A stretch of 64,000 bases of DNA from Actinomadura cremea (GTDB lineage: Bacteria > Actinomycetota > Actinomycetes > Streptosporangiales > Streptosporangiaceae): contig NZ_BMRF01000012.1 of NCBI RefSeq assembly GCF_014648495.1, positions 1 through 64,000 of the forward strand. The letters run 5' to 3'. Position 1 is the stretch's first letter. Each line of letters begins with the position of its first letter. The notes beneath the pieces were generated by a model. That model was not told where the DNA came from, made no database searches, and saw nothing but the letters and a program-made list of their open reading frames with translations. Positions 16,972 to 25,673 of the stretch are shown piece after piece. A program made the translations under genes and the position numbers.

Positions 16972-17259
16972 GCTTATGCGTCACACACGCAGGTCGGCAC
17001 CATCGCAGACCCGGACGGAGCGTACCCGGCGGCCACTTCGCCGGTACACAGCGCCCACGGCCGAACCGCTCCAGGCGGCGATCTTCGCTGTCCCGTCACA
17101 ACCTCCCTGTGCGCGCGCACATCCCCTTCCGCTTCTCCGGCCCCCTCCGAACCACCGATCCGACTATCGATGAGTTCCGCGCCGTCCGGAAGTCCGCATC
17201 CTGAAGACCGGGACACCGACCGATCGCGGTCGGCCCGACCGTCCACCAAGGAGGCTCCG

Positions 17260-17880
17260 ATGACGCCGACCATCGACCACGGCCCGGCGGCCCGCCGGCT
17301 GGCGGGGCTGCTCCCCGCGATCCCCGACTCCGCGCTGGACATGCCGACGCCGTGCGCGGACATGACGCTCGCCGCGCTGCTCGACCACGTCTACGGGCTG
17401 TCGATCACGTTCGCGCAGGCCGCCGCCAAGGACCGGCCCGAGGACGTGCCGCCGCCCGCCGACGCGGCCGCCCTCGACCCCGCGTGGCGCGCCCGCATCC
17501 CCGAGCTGCTGGACGAGCTGGCCGCGGCGTGGCGCGTCCCGGCGGCCTGGGAGGGGATGACCGAGGCCGGCGGGGTGGAGCTGCCGGGCGAGGTCGCCGG
17601 GAACGTCGCGCTGAACGAGATCGTCGTCCACGGCTGGGACGTCGCGCGCGCCACCGGCCAGCCCTACGAGGCCGGGACGGACGAGGTCGAGGCGTGCCTC
17701 GCGTTCGTCGGGCCGTCGGTCGAGGCGAGCGGCGGCGCGGCGATCGAGGGGCTGTTCGGCGCGGCCGTCCCGGTGCCGGACGGCGCCGCGCCGCTCGACC
17801 GGCTGATCGCCATGACCGGGCGCGACCCGTCCTGGTCCGCGGCGCACGCGTCCCCGGCGCGGCGGACCCCGGCGCCCTGA
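17260..17880 (+). CDS. TIGR03086-family protein (mycothiol-isomerase/DinB-like fold)
   Basis: A 206-residue protein of the actinobacterial TIGR03086 group, related to the mycothiol-dependent maleylpyruvate isomerase amino-terminal domain. Features are LDMPTPCADMTLAALLDHVYGL near residue 27, with the first metal-type His, and the late NEIVVHGWDVARATGQPY with the second. Members probably bind a divalent metal and may use mycothiol; the reaction is unknown. ATG 17260 follows AAGGAG. It stands alone, 380 bases from the EtfD gene start, and converges with the thiolase. Confidence 0.85.
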   Translation: MTPTIDHGPAARRLAGLLPAIPDSALDMPTPCADMTLAALLDHVYGLSITFAQAAAKDRPEDVPPPADAAALDPAWRARIPELLDELAAAWRVPAAWEGMTEAGGVELPGEVAGNVALNEIVVHGWDVARATGQPYEAGTDEVEACLAFVGPSVEASGGAAIEGLFGAAVPVPDGAAPLDRLIAMTGRDPSWSAAHASPARRTPAP

Positions 17881-17890
17881 GCGCGGGGGG

Positions 17891-17920
17891 CGGGGCCCGG
17901 ACGGCGCCGGGGAGGCCCCG
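17891..17920. terminator. Weak terminator hairpin between converging genes
   Basis: CGGGGCC (17891-17897) and GGCCCCG (17914-17920) can pair between the TIGR03086 gene and the thiolase stop. In such GC-rich sequence a 7-base stem may be chance. Confidence 0.4.
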
Positions 17921-19129
17921 TCAGACCCGTTCGAAGACGGCGGCGAGGCCCTGGCCGCCGCCGATGCACATGGTCTCCAGGCCGTAGCGGGCCTCGCGGC
18001 GGTCCAGCTCGCGGGCGAGCGTCGCCAGGATGCGGGCGCCGGTCGCGCCGACGGGGTGGCCGAGCGAGATGCCGGAGCCGTTGACGTTGACGCGGTCCCA
18101 GTCGCCGTCCGTCAGCCCCCACTCGCGGGCGACCGCGAGGACCTGCGCGGCGAACGCCTCGTTCAGCTCGATGAGGTCCATGTCGGCGAGGGTCAGCCCG
18201 GCCGCCGCGAGCGCCTTGGCGGTGGCCGGAACCGGCCCGATGCCCATGGTGCGCGGCGGCACGCCCGCGCGCCCCCACGAGACGAGCCGGACGAGCGGGC
18301 GCAGCCCCAGCTCGGCGGCCCGCTCGGGGGTCGTCACGACGCAGGCCGCGGCGGCGTCGTTCTGCCCGCTGGCGTTCCCGGCCGTGACGGTGGCCTCGGC
18401 GTCGCTCCCGCCGAGGACGGGACGCAGCTCGGCGAGCCCCTCGACGGACGTGTCGGGGCGCGGGTGCTCGTCGGTGTCGACGACCGTGTCGCCCTTCCGG
18501 CCCTTGATCGTGACGGGGACGATCTCGTCGGCGAACCGTCCGTCCCGCTGGGCGGCGACGGCCCGCGCGTGCGATCGCACGGCCAGTTCGTCCTGCTCCT
18601 CCCGGCCGATGCCGTACTCGCGCCGCAGGTTCTCGGCGGTCTCCAGCATCCCGCCGGGAACCGGGTGGTCGATGCCGCCCGCCGTGACGCGGCCCCGGGC
18701 GAGCGCGTCGTGCAGGTCGATGGACGGGCCGCGCACGCCCCAGCGCGCCTTCGTCGTGTAGAAGGGGGCGTTGCTCATGCTCTCGGTGCCGCCCGCGACG
18801 ACCACGTCGCTGACGCCGGTCTGGATCTGCATGGCGGCGTCCAGGACGGCCTGGAGCCCGGAGCCGCAGCGGCGGTCGAGCTGGGTGCCGCCGACCCCGA
18901 CGGGCAGCCCGGCGTCCAGCGCGGCGACGCGGCCGATGGCGGGGGCGTCGGCGTTGGGGTTGCACTGCCCGAGGATCACCTCGTCGATCGCGTCGCCGGG
19001 CAGGCCGGTGCGCTCGACCAGGGCCCGGATGACCGTGGCGGCCAGCTCGGCCGGGGAGACCGGCTTCAGCACCCCGCCGAACCGGCCGATCGGGGTCCGC
19101 AGCGGCTCGCAGATGACCGCTTCGCGCAT
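17921..19129 (-). CDS. Acetyl-CoA C-acyltransferase (thiolase)
   Basis: A 402-residue thiolase acting in fatty-acid beta-oxidation or acetoacetyl-CoA formation. The acyl-enzyme Cys is in LDRRCGSGLQ (about residue 91), the His in SLGHPVGATGAR and the second Cys in ETMCIGGGQG, so the triad is complete. NEAFAAQVLA is the family signature. ATG 19129 has GAGGAG upstream; a longer frame reaching further upstream is not coding. Its neighbour across the divergent gap is a small lipoprotein gene and then a 3-hydroxyacyl-CoA dehydrogenase, which fits lipid catabolism. FadA-type chain-length preference cannot be told. Confidence 0.93.
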   Translation of the reverse strand: MREAVICEPLRTPIGRFGGVLKPVSPAELAATVIRALVERTGLPGDAIDEVILGQCNPNADAPAIGRVAALDAGLPVGVGGTQLDRRCGSGLQAVLDAAMQIQTGVSDVVVAGGTESMSNAPFYTTKARWGVRGPSIDLHDALARGRVTAGGIDHPVPGGMLETAENLRREYGIGREEQDELAVRSHARAVAAQRDGRFADEIVPVTIKGRKGDTVVDTDEHPRPDTSVEGLAELRPVLGGSDAEATVTAGNASGQNDAAAACVVTTPERAAELGLRPLVRLVSWGRAGVPPRTMGIGPVPATAKALAAAGLTLADMDLIELNEAFAAQVLAVAREWGLTDGDWDRVNVNGSGISLGHPVGATGARILATLARELDRREARYGLETMCIGGGQGLAAVFERV

Positions 19130-19346
19130 GTGCGTGCTCCTCGGCTCGACGGGTGGCGGCGCACCTCGCAGGTTATGGGGTCGTTCCGGTCGGGCGAGCG
19201 CCGGGCTTCCGCCCAACGGAGCCCCGAACGGCCCCGAACGGCCCCGGACGGCCCGGACGCGTGAGGCGGACGGCGCTCGGGGTAGCACCCCCGTGGCGCG
19301 TCCCGATCCGGAGACGCCGCCCTGCGCACGGGATGGGGGACCGACG

Positions 19347-19562
19347 ATGAAACTGCTCAAAATGCTGCTCGCCGTGGTGACGGCGCTGACGCCGGCGTCG
19401 CTTCCGGCGGTCGCGGCGGCCGGGGTCCTCGGGGCCACCGCCGCCGTCACCGCCGGGTGCGGCGGAGGCGGCGACGAGGACGGCGACGACAACGACCGGG
19501 AACAGGACGACAACCGGAACGAGAACGACCAGGACGGGAACGACGACGACGGGGGCTACTGA
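19347..19562 (+). CDS. Small secreted Asp-rich putative lipoprotein
   Basis: A 71-residue product with a basic start (MKLLK), a long Ala/Val-rich hydrophobic segment and a lipobox-like TAGC (Cys about residue 38). The mature tail is made almost entirely of Gly, Asp, Asn, Glu and Arg (GGGGDEDGDDNDREQDD onwards). I know no family for it. The acidic tail could bind calcium or other cations at the cell surface. The ribosome site is weak (GGGGGA), and the frame's extreme composition means it could be missed or false, but signal and tail are consistent. Confidence 0.5.
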   Translation: MKLLKMLLAVVTALTPASLPAVAAAGVLGATAAVTAGCGGGGDEDGDDNDREQDDNRNENDQDGNDDDGGY

Positions 19563-19674
19563 CGCCCGACGCCCGCGGCGGGCACGCATCCGGGCGTATC
19601 CGGGCGCACCGGGGCGGGTCCGGCATCCGGGACGCCCGTAGCATCGTGCGGACGGACGGGTGCGAGGAGACGGC

Positions 19675-21285
19675 ATGGTGCGGGACGGCTCGGTGCAGGA
19701 CGGCGGCGCGGTGCGCGTGGACGCGGAGCGGTGGGCGCGGGACGTCCGGACGATCCGGGTGATCGGCTCCGGGGCGATGGGGCGCGGCATCGCGCAGCTC
19801 GCGGCGGCGGGCGGCGTGACCGTCGAGCTCGCGGACGTGCGGCCGGAGGCGGTGCGGGAGGCGGTCGAGCACGTCTCCGCGATGTTCGACCGGCTCGTCG
19901 CGAAGGGCCGGATGTCCGCGGCCGACGCGGCGGCGGCGAAGGAGCGGCTGCGTCCGGTGGGCGAGCCGCTGACGCCGATCGTCGAGTGCCAGCTCGTCGT
20001 GGAGGCCGTCCGGGAGGACATGGACGTCAAGCGCGAGCTGTTCGCCGCGCTGGAGAAGGCGTGCCCGCCGGAGACGGTCCTCGCGACCAACACCAGCTCG
20101 CTGCCGGTGACGGCGATCGGGGCGGCCCTCGCGGACCCGTCGCGGCTGGCCGGCCTGCACTTCTTCAACCCGGTGCCGCTGATGCGGCTGGTCGAGGTGA
20201 TCGCGGGCGCGCGGACGGCCGGGTGGATCCCGGACGCGCTCGCCGCGCTCGTCCGGCGGCTCGGCCACGAACCGGTGCGCGCCCCCGACGCGCCCGGGTT
20301 CCTCGTGAACCACGCGGGGCGCGGGCTGGTGACCGAGACGATGCAGATCCTGTCGGAGGGCGCCGCGGAGCCGGTGGACGTCGACCGGATCGCCCGGGAC
20401 GTCCTGGGCCTCAGGATGGGGCCGTGCGAGCTGCTCGACCTGACCGGGATGGACGTGTCGCACCCGGTGATGGAGAGCGTGTGGACGGGCTTCTACACCG
20501 AGCCGCGGCTGCGCCCGTCCCGCGTCGGGCGGGCCCGGCTGGAGGCGGGGCTGCTCGGCCGCAAGACCGGCGCGGGCTTCTACGCGTACCCGGACGGTGT
20601 CAAGGAGGAGCCCGCCGAGATCACGGTGCCCGCGGACGCCGAGCGGCGGCCCGTGTGGATCCACGAGGGCGACGACGGCGGGGAGGCCGGGGCGCGCCAG
20701 ACGCTGGGCGCGCTGCTGGCGTCGGCGGGCGTCGAGATGGAGCAGGGGGACGAGCCGTCGGACCGGGCGATCGTCCTGGTGACGCCGTACGGGGAGCCGG
20801 GCGGCGCGGTCGCCGCGGCGGACGGGCTTCCGCTGGAGCGGACGCTGAGCGTCGACCCGCTCGGCGGGTTCTTCACGCGGCTCACGCTCGGCGTGCACCC
20901 GGCCGTCGACCGGGCCGCGGGGCGGTCGGCCGTCGCGGCGCTCGCGGCGACCGGACGTCCGGTGAGCGTCGTCCGGGACGGCCCGGCGCCGATCGCGCAG
21001 CGGTTGCTGGCGTCGATCGTGAACGTCGCGTGCGGGATCGCCGAACAGGACCTCGCCCGTCCCGCGGACATCGACACGGCCGTCCGGCTCGGCCTCGGCT
21101 ACCCGCGCGGCCCGCTGGAGTGGGGCGACCACGTGGGCGCCGAGGTCGTGCTCGACATCCTGGAGGGGCTGTCGATGGGGACGGGCGACCCGCGCTACCG
21201 GCCGTCCACCTGGCTGTCCGAGCGGGCCGGCCTCGGCCTCCCCCTCACCGGGACCGGCACCCGCCCGGCCGACCTGACCGCCTGA
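19675..21285 (+). CDS. 3-hydroxyacyl-CoA dehydrogenase (PaaH/FadB2 type)
   Basis: A 536-residue NAD-dependent dehydrogenase. The Rossmann motif VIGSGAMGRGIAQLAAAGG is near residue 30, followed by DVRPEAV, the conserved ATNTSSLPVTAIG, then LHFFNPVPLMRLVEVI with the catalytic His and PGFLVNHAGRGLVTETM. A second C-terminal 3HCDH domain (QRLLASIVNVACGIAEQ, LGLGYPRGPLEWGD) follows, giving the double-domain size of PaaH-like enzymes. It acts in beta-oxidation or in phenylacetate-type catabolism. ATG 19675 follows GAGGAG. The thiolase gene nearby (opposite strand) is a plausible partner. Confidence 0.9.
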   Translation: MVRDGSVQDGGAVRVDAERWARDVRTIRVIGSGAMGRGIAQLAAAGGVTVELADVRPEAVREAVEHVSAMFDRLVAKGRMSAADAAAAKERLRPVGEPLTPIVECQLVVEAVREDMDVKRELFAALEKACPPETVLATNTSSLPVTAIGAALADPSRLAGLHFFNPVPLMRLVEVIAGARTAGWIPDALAALVRRLGHEPVRAPDAPGFLVNHAGRGLVTETMQILSEGAAEPVDVDRIARDVLGLRMGPCELLDLTGMDVSHPVMESVWTGFYTEPRLRPSRVGRARLEAGLLGRKTGAGFYAYPDGVKEEPAEITVPADAERRPVWIHEGDDGGEAGARQTLGALLASAGVEMEQGDEPSDRAIVLVTPYGEPGGAVAAADGLPLERTLSVDPLGGFFTRLTLGVHPAVDRAAGRSAVAALAATGRPVSVVRDGPAPIAQRLLASIVNVACGIAEQDLARPADIDTAVRLGLGYPRGPLEWGDHVGAEVVLDILEGLSMGTGDPRYRPSTWLSERAGLGLPLTGTGTRPADLTA

Positions 21286-21432
21286 CGACCTGGCGGCGCA
21301 CCGGCCTGGCGGCGCCGAGTCTTCCTCCGCCCGACGGACGGAAGCCGTGCGCCGTTCAGCGTGCGGTGCCCGATCGATCACGAATCTCTGTCTCGAGAAT
21401 GATCTTCCCGGTGGCACGGAGGGTTGCGGTTG

Positions 21433-22419
21433 ATGGAGACGGTGTTCCGGACGTCGGACGTGCCCCGCGCGCAGCGGATCGACTACTGGCACGAGTTGAT
21501 GAACCGGTCCCGCGCCCCGGTCGAGCTGAGCGGCGACGACCCCGACCGGTTCGAGGCGTGCGAGCGCGCGCTGCGCCTCGGGTCGGGCGACGAGGCGGTG
21601 ACCGTGGTGACGACCGCGACGAGCCCCGCGACCGTCCGGCGGACGCCCGAGCTCGTCGGGCGGTCCGATCCCGAGGTGCTGTACCTCTCGCTGGTACTGC
21701 GGGGCGAGGTCGAGGCCGTCCACGGGGACCGGGAGTCCCGCCAGGGGCCCGGGGAGTGGACGATCACCGATTCGTCCCGCCCCGCCGCCCTCCACCTGGC
21801 CGGCGGCTCCGGGCTGCTCGAATCGGTCGGGATCGTGATCCCGAAGCGGCTGCTGTCCGTTCCGCGCGACCAGCTGGACGGGACGGTCTGGCCGCCGCTG
21901 TCGGGACGCGAGGGGATCGGGGGCATGCTTGCGGGGGCGCTGACGAACCTCACCGCGAACCCCGGCGCCTGCCGTCCGTCCGACGGCGCCCGCGTCGCCG
22001 CCGTCCTCGCCCAGCTGGTGTCGGCGCTGCTCGCCCACGCCCTCGAGACGGCGGACGACGCGTCGCTCGACGCCCGCCGGCGCGTCCTGCTGATGCGCAC
22101 GCACGAGTTCATCGACCGGCACCTGCGGGACCCGGAGCTGAGCCCGGCCGCCGTCGCCGCCGCGCACCACATCTCCGTCAGCTACCTGCACCGGCTGTTC
22201 AGCGCGGAGGGCGTCACGGTCGCGGCCTGGATCCGCCTGCGGCGGCTGGAACGGGCCCGGCTGGCGCTGGCCGATCCGGCGCTGCGCGCCGTCCCGGTCC
22301 ACCGCGTCGCCGCCGCGTGGGGCTTCACCCACCATTCCGCGTTCACCCGGGCGTTCCACGACGCGTTCGGACTGTCACCCAGCGACTACCGCCACCAGGC
22401 CCTCGACGCTCCCGCGTAG
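21433..22419 (+). CDS. AraC-family transcriptional regulator
   Basis: A 328-residue regulator with an AraC-binding-like amino domain (AQRIDYWHELMNRSRAPVEL, the NdmR/ArpU-like type with a WH...E start) and a C-terminal pair of helix-turn-helix motifs (LSPAAVAAAHHISVSYLHRLFSAEG and VHRVAAAWGFTHHSAFTRAFHDAFGLSPSDYR). Such proteins usually activate degradation or stress genes near them; the protease gene begins 71 bases downstream. GGAGGG lies 10 bases upstream of the ATG. Effector unknown. Confidence 0.88.
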   Translation: METVFRTSDVPRAQRIDYWHELMNRSRAPVELSGDDPDRFEACERALRLGSGDEAVTVVTTATSPATVRRTPELVGRSDPEVLYLSLVLRGEVEAVHGDRESRQGPGEWTITDSSRPAALHLAGGSGLLESVGIVIPKRLLSVPRDQLDGTVWPPLSGREGIGGMLAGALTNLTANPGACRPSDGARVAAVLAQLVSALLAHALETADDASLDARRRVLLMRTHEFIDRHLRDPELSPAAVAAAHHISVSYLHRLFSAEGVTVAAWIRLRRLERARLALADPALRAVPVHRVAAAWGFTHHSAFTRAFHDAFGLSPSDYRHQALDAPA

Positions 22420-22490
22420 ACGCATCGTCAAGGAAGTGTCGACTGTGCGCCAAGGACTTCCCGAACCATCACATCAAAGATCAACATGTG

Positions 22491-23549
22491 ATGACACGAC
22501 GTTTCGCCGTTCTCGGAACGGCCCTGCTCGCGCTGGTGGGGACGGCCCCCGCCGTGGCGACCGGCGCGCAGGCACGAGAGACCCCCGGCTCGGACGCCTG
22601 GGAGGCCGCCACCGGCACGGCGTCCGGCGCGACGGCGGCCGCCCGGGTGCAGGAGTACTGGACGCCCGAGCGCATGGCCGCCGCGCGCCCCACCCCGGCC
22701 CCCGAGGTGACGCCGCGGTCGGCCGCCGCGGCGCGGGCCGCCGAGGCGGAGCCGCCCCCGGCCGCCGCGCCCGAGAGCGGCGACGGCTACAACCCGTCCG
22801 GGGCCGCCGGTTCCGGCGGGTCGGGCTTCGGGACGCTGGCCCTCAGCTACTTCTCCACCTCGAAGGTCTGGGCGGACCACGGGAGGATGCCCGCCCGGAC
22901 GGTCGGAAAGCTCTACTACACCAGGAACGGCGCCGGGTACTACTGCTCGGCCTCCACGATCAACTCGTCCAACCGCAACACGATCTGGACGGCCGGTCAC
23001 TGCGTCACCGACGGCTCGCGCAACTGGTACTCGAACTTCACGTTCGTGCCGGACTTCCACGACGGCAAGCGCCCGTACGGCACGTGGACCGCCCGGTCGT
23101 GGGCGGCGCCGAACGGCTACTTCGACGGCAAGAACCACCGGTACGACATGGCCGCCATCGCCCTGAACCTCAGCAACGGCCGCCGGGTCGGCGACGTGGT
23201 CGGCTACCAGGGCTACCGGTTCGGCGAGGGCTACAACGAGACGACCTTCCACGACACCCGGGCGTTCGGCTACCCGCAGAACACCCACCCCGCCCGCTCG
23301 GGGATCAGCTCCAGCAAGCTCCGGTTCTGCGTCGGCTACGCCGCGACGGACGCCCTGTACAAGAGGATCGGGTGCGACATGGGCGGCGGCTCCAGCGGCG
23401 GCCCGTGGATCACCGAGATGCCGCTCTCCCGCGGCTGGGGCTACATCATCGGGCACAACGCCTGGCACTACGGCAACGACCCGTGGGAGTACGGCCCGAC
23501 GCTCGGCACGGCGGCGATCAACGTCCGCGACGCCGTCCACACCAAGTGA
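22491..23549 (+). CDS. Secreted trypsin-like serine peptidase
   Basis: A 352-residue exported protein: signal peptide (about residues 1-27), a Pro/Ala-rich propeptide of about 70 residues (EYWTPERMAAARP is typical of these), then a trypsin-fold catalytic domain. The triad is visible: His in IWTAGHCVTDG, Asp in HRYDMAAIAL and Ser in GCDMGGGSSGGPW. Cys pairs near His and Ser should form disulfides. It resembles the glutamyl-endopeptidase-like secreted V8/trypsin proteins of actinomycetes. A GTG at 22488 directly precedes the ATG. A strong terminator follows at 23614. Confidence 0.92.
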   Translation: MTRRFAVLGTALLALVGTAPAVATGAQARETPGSDAWEAATGTASGATAAARVQEYWTPERMAAARPTPAPEVTPRSAAAARAAEAEPPPAAAPESGDGYNPSGAAGSGGSGFGTLALSYFSTSKVWADHGRMPARTVGKLYYTRNGAGYYCSASTINSSNRNTIWTAGHCVTDGSRNWYSNFTFVPDFHDGKRPYGTWTARSWAAPNGYFDGKNHRYDMAAIALNLSNGRRVGDVVGYQGYRFGEGYNETTFHDTRAFGYPQNTHPARSGISSSKLRFCVGYAATDALYKRIGCDMGGGSSGGPWITEMPLSRGWGYIIGHNAWHYGNDPWEYGPTLGTAAINVRDAVHTK

Positions 23550-23613
23550 CGAGCCGCTGACACCGGACGCGCCGCACGCGCCGGCCCTCCGGCCACCGGC
23601 CCCTCCGGCCACC

Positions 23614-23657
23614 GGCCCCGCGGCTCCCGGACGGGACGGTCCGGGAGCGGCGGGGCC
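23614..23657. terminator. Strong bidirectional terminator
   Basis: GCTCCCGGAC and GTCCGGGAGC pair exactly around a 6-base loop, and nine further bases on each side (GGCCCCGCG against GGCGGGGCC) extend the stem with one mismatch. It separates the converging protease and CU044_5270 genes. Confidence 0.85.
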
Positions 23658-23694
23658 GGAGGGGCCGGAGGGGCCTCGGCGGTGACGGTCCCGG

Positions 23695-24894
23695 TCAGGA
23701 GCCGGGGGTCTCCGCGGGCGGGGCCGGCTCGGTGTCGCTCCAGCCCATGTCGCGGAGGGCCGTGTAGTCGATGATGAAGCCGGGCTCGCAGTCCTTGTAG
23801 GGGCCGCCGGGCTTGGTCAGCACCGTCTGCATGGCCAGCGCGTTCCCGGTCCGCTTGTCGAAGACGATCTCCTCGCGGGTGCCGTACGAGCCCACCTGCC
23901 CGGCCGGGCGGCCGTACTCCGCCTCGGCCTCGACGGTCCGGCCTCCGGACGTCAGCGCGACGCCCTTGCGGCCCAGCGGGTCCGTGGTCTCACCGACCGC
24001 CTTCACCCCGGGCTCCGCCATGAGCGCGCGCATCAGCCCGGCCCGCACCTTCGGCGGAGTCGGCAGGCTGCTCAGCCGCCACCCGACCATCCGGATCTTC
24101 GAGGCGGCGATGAACTCCTCCGTCTTGAAGCGCTCCGGGAGCTTCGCCCCCTTCGACAGCCCCGCCCCGAGTTCTCCCCCGAGCTTCTCCGGGGCGAAGA
24201 ACCGCTCGGCGAGCTTCTTCGGGTCGGTCGGCAGGTTCCGCAGCTCTTCGAGGGTGTACTGCCCCAGCCACTCGCTCTGCGAGTCGGTGCCGTCGAGCTT
24301 CCACGGCGCCTTCTTCGCCATGTCGAAGGTGAGCCACTTGTCCCCCGAGAACACCTTGATCTTCGACGGGGATCCGGCCGCCTTCCACGCGGCCTCGTCC
24401 TCGGACGTCCACGGCCGGGGCCCGGGGAAGCGCTCGTAGAACGCCACGTCCATGCCGGGTTCGAGCCCGGCCGCGACGAAGGTCGAGGAGAGCGCGCCGA
24501 CGATGGCGTAGGAGCCGTTCTCGGTCGGCACGACGTACGACTGCCCGTCCTCGTGGTCGGCGAAGAAGTACTTGCCGGTCTCCTGCTTCGCCGCGTTCTC
24601 CGCCGCCACCAGGACGGCCTGCTTCCCGAGGTCCACGGGCGCGGCCGACGTGCCCTCGCCCCCGCCTCCGGCGGGCGGCGTCCCGGAGCCGACGGCCGAG
24701 ATCGCGACGGCCGCGGCGGCGCCCGCCGCGACGAGGCCGAGCCCGGCCTTGAGGGGCAGGCCGAGGCGCGCCTTGGCGCGCGCCGCCGGTCCCGGGTTCG
24801 CGATCTCCGCTCGCAGCCGCCGCCGTCCTTCGTTCTCGGCCGTCCGGGCGGGGGGTTCGTCCAGCATCTCGGCGATCGCCTTCATCTCGTCCAT
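23695..24894 (-). CDS. CU044_5270 family membrane protein, probable partner of the ECF sigma factor (copy 1)
   Basis: A 399-residue protein with a short cytoplasmic part (MDEMKAIAEMLDEPPA), one hydrophobic segment (about residues 47-68), and a large extracytoplasmic domain of the CU044_5270 type (SYAIVGALSSTFVAAGLEPGMD, REEIVFDKRTGNALAMQTVL, GFIIDYTALRDMGWSD). The ATG comes 2 bases after the sigma-factor stop, so they are coupled. Single-pass topology next to an ECF sigma gene suggests an anti-sigma-like sensor, but no zinc-binding anti-sigma motif is visible. A paralogue in the same setting lies at 26440. Confidence 0.8.
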   Translation of the reverse strand: MDEMKAIAEMLDEPPARTAENEGRRRLRAEIANPGPAARAKARLGLPLKAGLGLVAAGAAAAVAISAVGSGTPPAGGGGEGTSAAPVDLGKQAVLVAAENAAKQETGKYFFADHEDGQSYVVPTENGSYAIVGALSSTFVAAGLEPGMDVAFYERFPGPRPWTSEDEAAWKAAGSPSKIKVFSGDKWLTFDMAKKAPWKLDGTDSQSEWLGQYTLEELRNLPTDPKKLAERFFAPEKLGGELGAGLSKGAKLPERFKTEEFIAASKIRMVGWRLSSLPTPPKVRAGLMRALMAEPGVKAVGETTDPLGRKGVALTSGGRTVEAEAEYGRPAGQVGSYGTREEIVFDKRTGNALAMQTVLTKPGGPYKDCEPGFIIDYTALRDMGWSDTEPAPPAETPGS

Positions 24895-24896
24895 GG

Positions 24897-25460
24897 TCAC
24901 TCTCCTTGCGTCGAGGCGAGGGCCGCCCGTAGCTTGCGCCGCGCCCGGTTCAGCCGGGATCCGACCGTGCCGAACGGGATGCCGAGCACGGCCGCGATCT
25001 CCTGGTGGGACAGTTCCGCCAGCGCGACGAGCAGCACGACGTCGCGCTCCTTGCGGGACAGCCCGGCGAGCGCGCGCGCCAGGCTCGGCCGCATCCGCGC
25101 GGCCGACACGGCGGTCGCGACCCGGTCCTCGTGGCCGCCCGCGTCCGGTTCCGCGCCGAGGCGGGCCAGCGCCCGGTACCGGCGGGTCTCGGCGCGGCGG
25201 TGCTGCGCGACGAGGTTGGTCGCGATCCCGAACAGCCAGGGCCGGACGTCCCCCTTGGCGGGGTCGAACGAGGCGCGGCGGCGGAACGCGGCGAGGAACG
25301 TCTCGGCGACGACGTCCTCCGCGGCCTGGGCGCCGAGCCGGCCCGCGACGTACCGGTGGATCACGGGGAAGTGCCGGTCGTAGACGTGGGTGAACCGGTC
25401 GGGTTCGTCGCGGGACGCGGTGATGAGCGCGGCGTCGTCGATCTCGGGCGCGGCGGTCAC
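24897..25460 (-). CDS. ECF RNA polymerase sigma factor (copy 1)
   Basis: A 187-residue ECF sigma factor. Region 2 reads FTHVYDRHFPVIHRYVAGRLG, then AEDVVAETFLAAFRRRASFDP and VRPWLFGIATNLVAQHRR; region 4 reads LSRKERDVVLLVALAELSHQEIAAVLGIPFGTVGSRLNRARR. It should direct transcription for its own operon with the membrane protein downstream. The GTG start has no ribosome site of its own but overlaps the stop of a short upstream frame with a perfect Shine-Dalgarno (25457-25492). Target promoters unknown. Confidence 0.9.
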   Translation of the reverse strand: MTAAPEIDDAALITASRDEPDRFTHVYDRHFPVIHRYVAGRLGAQAAEDVVAETFLAAFRRRASFDPAKGDVRPWLFGIATNLVAQHRRAETRRYRALARLGAEPDAGGHEDRVATAVSAARMRPSLARALAGLSRKERDVVLLVALAELSHQEIAAVLGIPFGTVGSRLNRARRKLRAALASTQGE

Positions 25461-25492
25461 GGGGCCGTCCGCGGGCCGGGGTCGTCGGGCAT
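25457..25492 (-). CDS. Possible 11-codon leader peptide coupled to the ECF sigma gene
   Basis: ATG at 25492 has GGAGG six bases upstream (25499-25503) and encodes MPDDPGPRTAP before a TGA that overlaps the sigma factor GTG as GTGA. Translation of this leader would deliver ribosomes to the sigma start. Alternatively, it may mark a one-base indel separating the true start from the sigma gene. Confidence 0.4.
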   Translation of the reverse strand: MPDDPGPRTAP

Positions 25493-25673
25493 GTCACACC
25501 TCCGGGGGGATGGTCTTCACCCGGTACTCCACCGGTCCCGCGACCCGCTTTCGCTTTCCGTTCCGGCCGGTGGCGAGCGCGTCGCCGAGTTCGGCGCCCG
25601 CACACTGTACGAGCAACCTCGCACGGCGTTCAACAGCCGGTACCATGTGCGGGACGAGGGAGAGGGCGGTCGA

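Noticed and set aside
19731-23549. Single 1272-codon frame ending in the protease
   Set aside because: Its first two thirds are out of frame with the hydroxyacyl-CoA dehydrogenase and AraC genes; only the last 352 codons are the real protease.
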